Shown in pieces: positions 60,690 to 64,000 of a stretch of DNA of 64,000 nucleotides (positions are counted from its first letter, which is position 1; every line of letters starts with the position of its first letter). The notes under the pieces were generated by a model. That model was not told the DNA's origin. It saw only the letters and a program-made list of their open reading frames with translations, and ran no database searches. The translations under genes and the position numbers were made by a program. The stretch comes from Clostridium_AM tanneri (GTDB lineage Bacteria > Bacillota > Clostridia > Clostridiales > Clostridiaceae), in the NCBI RefSeq assembly GCF_033659955.1, contig NZ_JARUJP010000011.1, positions 1-64,000 on the forward strand. The letters run 5' to 3'.

Positions 60690-61952
60690 CTATTCGCTAT
60701 AAGAAGCTCTTTTTATATCAGCGCCTAAAGCTTTAAATTTATCTTCGATATTAGGATATCCTCTATCTATATGCTCAATATTTAAAACTTCAGTGATTCC
60801 GTCTGCAATCAAGCCTGCTATTACCATAGCAGCTCCAGCTCTTAAGTCAGTTGCTTTTACAACAGCGCCTGTAAGTTTATTTACTCCATCTATAATAGCT
60901 GTTCTACCTTCAACTTTTATATTAGCACCCATTTTCTTTAGTTCATCTACATGCTTAAATCTGCTTTCCCATATGCTTTCATTAATAATACTTCTACCTT
61001 CAGATGCTGTTAAAAGCGTACTCATTGGTTGTTGAACATCTGTTGGGAATCCAGGATAAGGTTGAGTCTTTATATTTACCCCTTTTAATTTACCACTAGA
61101 TTTTACAGTTACAGAGTCACCATCTTCTCTTATTTCTGCTCCCATCTCTATAAGTTTTGCAGAAATAGACTCAAGATGCTTAGGAATAACATTTTCTATA
61201 GTTACTTCACCACCACAGGCAGCAACAGCAATCATATATGTACCGGCTTCTATCTGGTCAGGAATAACACTATAGGAGCAGCCCTTTAGCTCTTCTACAC
61301 CAAACACCCTTATTACATCTGTACCAGCACCTTTTATATTAGCACCCATGCTGTTAAGGAAATTTGCTACGTCTACTACATGTGGTTCTTTTGCTACATT
61401 TTCAAGAGTAGTAACTCCTTCAGCTAGTGTTGCTGCTAACATGACGTTTATTGTAGCACCAACGCTTACCACGTCAAAAAATATATTAGTACCTATTAGT
61501 TTATCAGCTTCAACTGTTACACAACCATGTTTAATCTCAACTTTTGCACCTAAAGCTTCAAAGCCTTTTATATGCTGATCTATAGGTCTAACACCTATAG
61601 GACATCCACCTGGAAGTTCTACTGTTGCTCTTTTAAATCTTCCTAAAAGGGCACCAATTAAGTAATAAGAAGCTCTCATTCTTCTAACATCTTCAGTATT
61701 TGCATTCACGTTATTTATAGCAGTGCTATCTATTACAACTGAGTTCTTTCCTCTAACTAATTTACAGCCTAATCCTTCAATTATTCTCTCTATACAGTGA
61801 ACATCTTCAATATCAGGTATGTTATCTATGTTACAGGTACCTTTACTGGCCATTATAGCAGCAGGAAGTATTGCTACAGCAGCGTTTTTAGCACCATTTA
61901 TCTCAATACGACCAGAAAGTGAGTTACCACCATTAATTACTAATTTATCCAT
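60690..61952 (-). CDS. murA: UDP-N-acetylglucosamine 1-carboxyvinyltransferase
   Basis: A 420-residue MurA with the substrate loop NGAKNAAVAILPA (20-32), active-site Cys117 in PGGCPIG, and RRMRASYYLIG. It catalyses the first committed step of peptidoglycan synthesis and is the fosfomycin target. The start is ATG 61952 (MDKLVINGG) behind AAGGATGG; ATG codons upstream in frame would add a short tail unlike the family. It heads the minus-strand operon to the CxxH gene. Confidence 0.95.
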   Translation of the reverse strand: MDKLVINGGNSLSGRIEINGAKNAAVAILPAAIMASKGTCNIDNIPDIEDVHCIERIIEGLGCKLVRGKNSVVIDSTAINNVNANTEDVRRMRASYYLIGALLGRFKRATVELPGGCPIGVRPIDQHIKGFEALGAKVEIKHGCVTVEADKLIGTNIFFDVVSVGATINVMLAATLAEGVTTLENVAKEPHVVDVANFLNSMGANIKGAGTDVIRVFGVEELKGCSYSVIPDQIEAGTYMIAVAACGGEVTIENVIPKHLESISAKLIEMGAEIREDGDSVTVKSSGKLKGVNIKTQPYPGFPTDVQQPMSTLLTASEGRSIINESIWESRFKHVDELKKMGANIKVEGRTAIIDGVNKLTGAVVKATDLRAGAAMVIAGLIADGITEVLNIEHIDRGYPNIEDKFKALGADIKRASYSE

Positions 61953-62142
61953 TCCCGCATCCATCCTTATCATAAATTAAAAATTATATTCAAGTTTAGA
62001 AATCTTGATTTCAAATTATTACACAAACCTTATTATAACATAATTCTATAATATTTTAACACTAATTTTAAAAATGTGAATAGGTTGATTATAAATTGCA
62101 TAAAGTTTCCTAGAATTTATCATATATTTATGCTTTATATAT

Positions 62143-62199
62143 TGAACTATAATACTAAAAAAAGCACCATAACGGTGCTTTTTTTAGTATTATAGTTCA
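62143..62199. terminator. Perfect 26-bp inverted repeat ending the DUF1540 gene
   Basis: Arms 62143-62168 and 62174-62199 are fully complementary around a 5-base loop; the inner core GCACC/GGTGC is flanked by seven A and seven T, so it can terminate in both directions. It overlaps the last codons and stop of the DUF1540 gene. Confidence 0.9.
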
Positions 62200-62357
62200 G
62201 ATTCAAAACTACCACAATCAGTGCATTGTTTAGTTGTAGCTTTTGACTCATGTTTTGTAACCTGAATTTTGTTTAATGTACAATAGTTTTGGTCTTTTGC
62301 ATGAAATTTACATTCAGATACTATACATCCTATACTATCATTTGGTCTTTCGTTCAT
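62190..62357 (-). CDS. DUF1540 family small cysteine protein
   Basis: A 55-residue protein: MNERPNDSIGCIVSECKFHA, then CTLNKIQV, and QCTDCGSFESEL at the end. The Cys spacing (CxVxxCxxHA...YCxLxxIxV...CxDCxSF) is that of DUF1540, small probable metal-binding proteins common in clostridia and sometimes found in spores. It has a strong GGAGGTACG ribosome site. Its stop codon lies within the right arm of a terminator. Confidence 0.85.
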   Translation of the reverse strand: MNERPNDSIGCIVSECKFHAKDQNYCTLNKIQVTKHESKATTKQCTDCGSFESEL

Positions 62358-62635
62358 AGATTCGTACCTCCATATTATATTATTTATTATTTCAAACAGT
62401 ATTATTTTTTCATTTTTACTTTTTTATATGTATGGTATAATATTGAAATTAGGTTTTACTTAACTTAATTTTAATATAAATATATAACCTATATAACATC
62501 AATACAATTTTTTAATGGACTTTTATTTAGTAGATTTAAGAATATGTTTAAGTAAGAAAATGATAATATGATATAATAATATTCAGGTTATATATTTGTG
62601 TTTTAAGACTATTAGTTTTGGGGGATTATAAAAAT
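62358..62635. other. Intergenic region between divergent DUF1540 and 2H phosphoesterase genes
   Basis: A very A+T-rich stretch of 278 bases with the GGAGG site of DUF1540 at its left end and GGGGGAT of the phosphoesterase at its right. Promoters must lie here; several TATAAT-like boxes are present (for example near 62573), but none is decisive. Confidence 0.4.
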
Positions 62636-63184
62636 ATGAGATATTACTTAGTAGCTTTATTTGATAAGCAATCATATTCCTATATGGAAGAAATACAAAG
62701 AACTATATGTAAAAAGTATAAGATATATAAAAATATGCCTATGCTTCATATAACTTTAGAGGTTATAGGAGACCCTGATATGGAGAAATTAACGAAAATA
62801 GTTTCAGATATGTTGAAACCTTATAAGAAATTTAAAGTAGAGGTCAATGGTGCAATCTGCTTTGATCCACCTTATAAATCTGTTAATTTAAAGATAGAAA
62901 ATAAAGGTTATATTATTAGATTAGCTAGGCAGATAAATGATACTCTAAAGCTGCATGGCTTTGATGTAAGGGATAACATAAGTAAGTGGGACCTGCATGT
63001 TTCCTTAGCAAATACTAATTATGCTGCAAGAGAGTGGAGTGCTAAAGAATACATAGCAGCCTGTGAAAGCACTAAAAAAGAAGATATTCACAGAATGGCT
63101 AAAATTGATAGAATAGAACTTTGGAAACCAATAAACAGTAGAAGAGATATGGTAGTAAAAAGTTTTCCGCTTAGAGATTTTTAA
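62636..63184 (+). CDS. 2H phosphoesterase (2'-5' RNA ligase/LigT-like)
   Basis: A 182-residue protein with the two HxT/S motifs of 2H phosphoesterases: His38-x-Thr40 (MLHITLEV) and His121-x-Ser123 (DLHVSLAN). These enzymes act on cyclic phosphodiesters or 2'-5' linkages in RNA. The substrate is unknown. The start is ATG 62636, behind GGGGGAT; an in-frame TTG at 62618 precedes that site. It is a single gene with a terminator. Confidence 0.83.
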   Translation: MRYYLVALFDKQSYSYMEEIQRTICKKYKIYKNMPMLHITLEVIGDPDMEKLTKIVSDMLKPYKKFKVEVNGAICFDPPYKSVNLKIENKGYIIRLARQINDTLKLHGFDVRDNISKWDLHVSLANTNYAAREWSAKEYIAACESTKKEDIHRMAKIDRIELWKPINSRRDMVVKSFPLRDF

Positions 63185-63209
63185 GGACAATTTATAAAGT
63201 AATTCTAGG

Positions 63210-63244
63210 AATCCTCGTGTATGGTTATACATGGGGTTTTTTTT
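63210..63244 (+). terminator. Terminator after the 2H phosphoesterase gene
   Basis: A stem CCTCGTGTAT/ATACATGGGG (with G-T pairs) around a GGTT loop is followed by eight T. Confidence 0.88.
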
Positions 63245-63279
63245 AATATTTAACTGAATGAAAACAATTACTTTAGTAA

Positions 63280-63339
63280 TTGACATTAGATTAATAGTAA
63301 TATAAAATATACTTAACCGGTTAAATAAACCGGTTAAGT
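63280..63339 (+). promoter_or_regulatory. Ribokinase promoter with double LacI/RbsR-type operator
   Basis: TTGACA (63280-63285), 17 bases, TAAAAT (63303-63308). Immediately downstream a 29-base palindrome has arms ACTTAACCGGTT (63311-63322) and AACCGGTTAAGT (63328-63339). Each arm contains AACCGGTT, a palindrome with a central CG typical of LacI-family operators. Repression by a ribose regulator is likely; its gene is not in the window. Confidence 0.75.
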
Positions 63340-63358
63340 AGAGAAGAGGTGATTTAAA

Positions 63359-64000
63359 GTGGAAAGTATTTGTATCTTAGGAAGTATAAATATGGACTTA
63401 GTATTAAGAGTAAATAGAATGGTTCAACCAGGGGAAACTATTTTATCAAAGGACTATAAAAAGATTTTTGGGGGAAAAGGTGCAAATCAAGCAGTAGCTG
63501 CAAGAAGGTTAGGAGCCAATGTGAATTTCATAGGACAAGTTGGCAGAGATGAAAACGGTTACGAAATACTAGAGGCTTTAAAAAAGGATAACATAGATGT
63601 AAATTATATAAGGCATAGTGATAACAGTCCTACTGGAATGGCTATAATTACAGTAGATGATGAAGGAAGAAACTCAATTGTAGTAGTTCCAGGTGCCAAT
63701 ATGGATATTAGTAAGCAGTGGATAAGAGAAAGAGAAGATATTATAAGTGAATCAAGAATGCTTATATCACAGTTTGAAACACCATTAGAGGCTACAATAG
63801 AAGCATTCAGGGTAGCTAAGGAAAAGGGAGTAATTACAGTTCTAAATCCTGCACCGGCGAAAGAGATTCCAGATGGATTATTAAAGCTTACAGATATTAT
63901 AATTCCAAATGAAACTGAAGCATTTGAACTTACAAATACTAAAGTTGATGATGAGAAAAGTATTAAAGAAGCAGCAAGTAAGTTCATGGAAAAGGGTGTA
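63359..64000 (+). CDS. rbsK: Ribokinase, 5' part (cut by window end)
   Basis: The first 214 codons of a PfkB-family sugar kinase. It starts at GTG 63359 behind AGAGGTGATT. The N-terminal motif is GSINMDLVLRVNRM and the substrate region is GGKGANQAVAARRLG; NPAPA and IIPNETEAFELT follow, all typical of RbsK. The catalytic DTxGAGD motif lies beyond the window. It is probably the first gene of a ribose-utilisation operon. Confidence 0.9.
   Translation, partial: MESICILGSINMDLVLRVNRMVQPGETILSKDYKKIFGGKGANQAVAARRLGANVNFIGQVGRDENGYEILEALKKDNIDVNYIRHSDNSPTGMAIITVDDEGRNSIVVVPGANMDISKQWIREREDIISESRMLISQFETPLEATIEAFRVAKEKGVITVLNPAPAKEIPDGLLKLTDIIIPNETEAFELTNTKVDDEKSIKEAASKFMEKGV

Overview
The window looks like chromosomal DNA of a low-G+C, strictly anaerobic, spore-forming Clostridium-type Firmicute. 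Supporting signs are the AT-rich sequence, strong GGAGG-type ribosome sites with frequent TTG/GTG starts, the [FeFe]-hydrogenase maturase HydF, a bifunctional AdhE, an Ior-type 2-oxoacid:ferredoxin oxidoreductase, a FabT/FabK-type fatty-acid operon and a GerM-domain lipoprotein. The species is not determinable from the sequence alone.

Layout. 1-330: tRNA-Asp and tRNA-Thr with terminators. 331-2403: a dnaD-like/dnaC-like replication-initiation pair (minus). 2500-3492: a membrane-anchored M23 peptidase. 3602-14644: a complete type II fatty-acid synthesis operon (flavin oxidoreductase, fabT, fabH, acp, fabK, fabD, fabG, fabF, accB, fabZ, accC, accD, accA), with two FabT-type operators on its promoter. 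14817-22748: single genes and small operons: a 2-hydroxyacid dehydrogenase, ferritin with a Fur/PerR-like box, an S8 protease, a LysR regulator, a YdcZ-type membrane protein, an all-alpha dUTPase, TM1266-type regulator plus hydF behind a leader carrying an intrinsic terminator, and alaX. 22834-28051: asnS with a T-box leader, ogt, and adhE with a Rex-like site.

28421-52075 is the most distinctive part: a selenium-dependent molybdenum hydroxylase (SDMH) type purine/nucleobase catabolic island. A central sigma-54 activator (35999-37750) lies between two divergent arms. The minus arm encodes cofactor maturation (yqeC, a MocA-like nucleotidyltransferase, yqeB, xdhC, a molybdopterin-binding protein). 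The plus arm encodes catabolism (dpaL, ygeY, a D-aminoacylase-like amidohydrolase, ssnA, an NCS2 permease, a hydantoinase, a fused Fe-S/Mo hydroxylase, a short ygfK and a deaminase-like amidohydrolase). Each arm has a recognisable -24/-12 promoter, and copies of the palindrome TTATCA-N3-TGATAA lie upstream of both. Two weaker copies precede the nearby iorAB operon. The YgfK protein lacks the FAD/NAD(P)H domain of the long E. coli form, and the hydroxylase has no FAD subunit in the window, so the electron path may run to ferredoxin.

52089-57784: a G+C-richer DUF2200 gene, then a Bce-type two-component system, a small exported protein and a BceAB-type ABC transporter. 57838-62357: a housekeeping block on the minus strand (rlmH, SEC-C protein, a 53-residue CxxH/CxxC protein, GerM lipoprotein, WalJ-type hydrolase, murA, a 55-residue DUF1540 protein), plus a short remnant of a second rlmH 3' end. 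62636-64000: a 2H phosphoesterase and the start of a ribokinase gene with a double operator, cut by the window edge.
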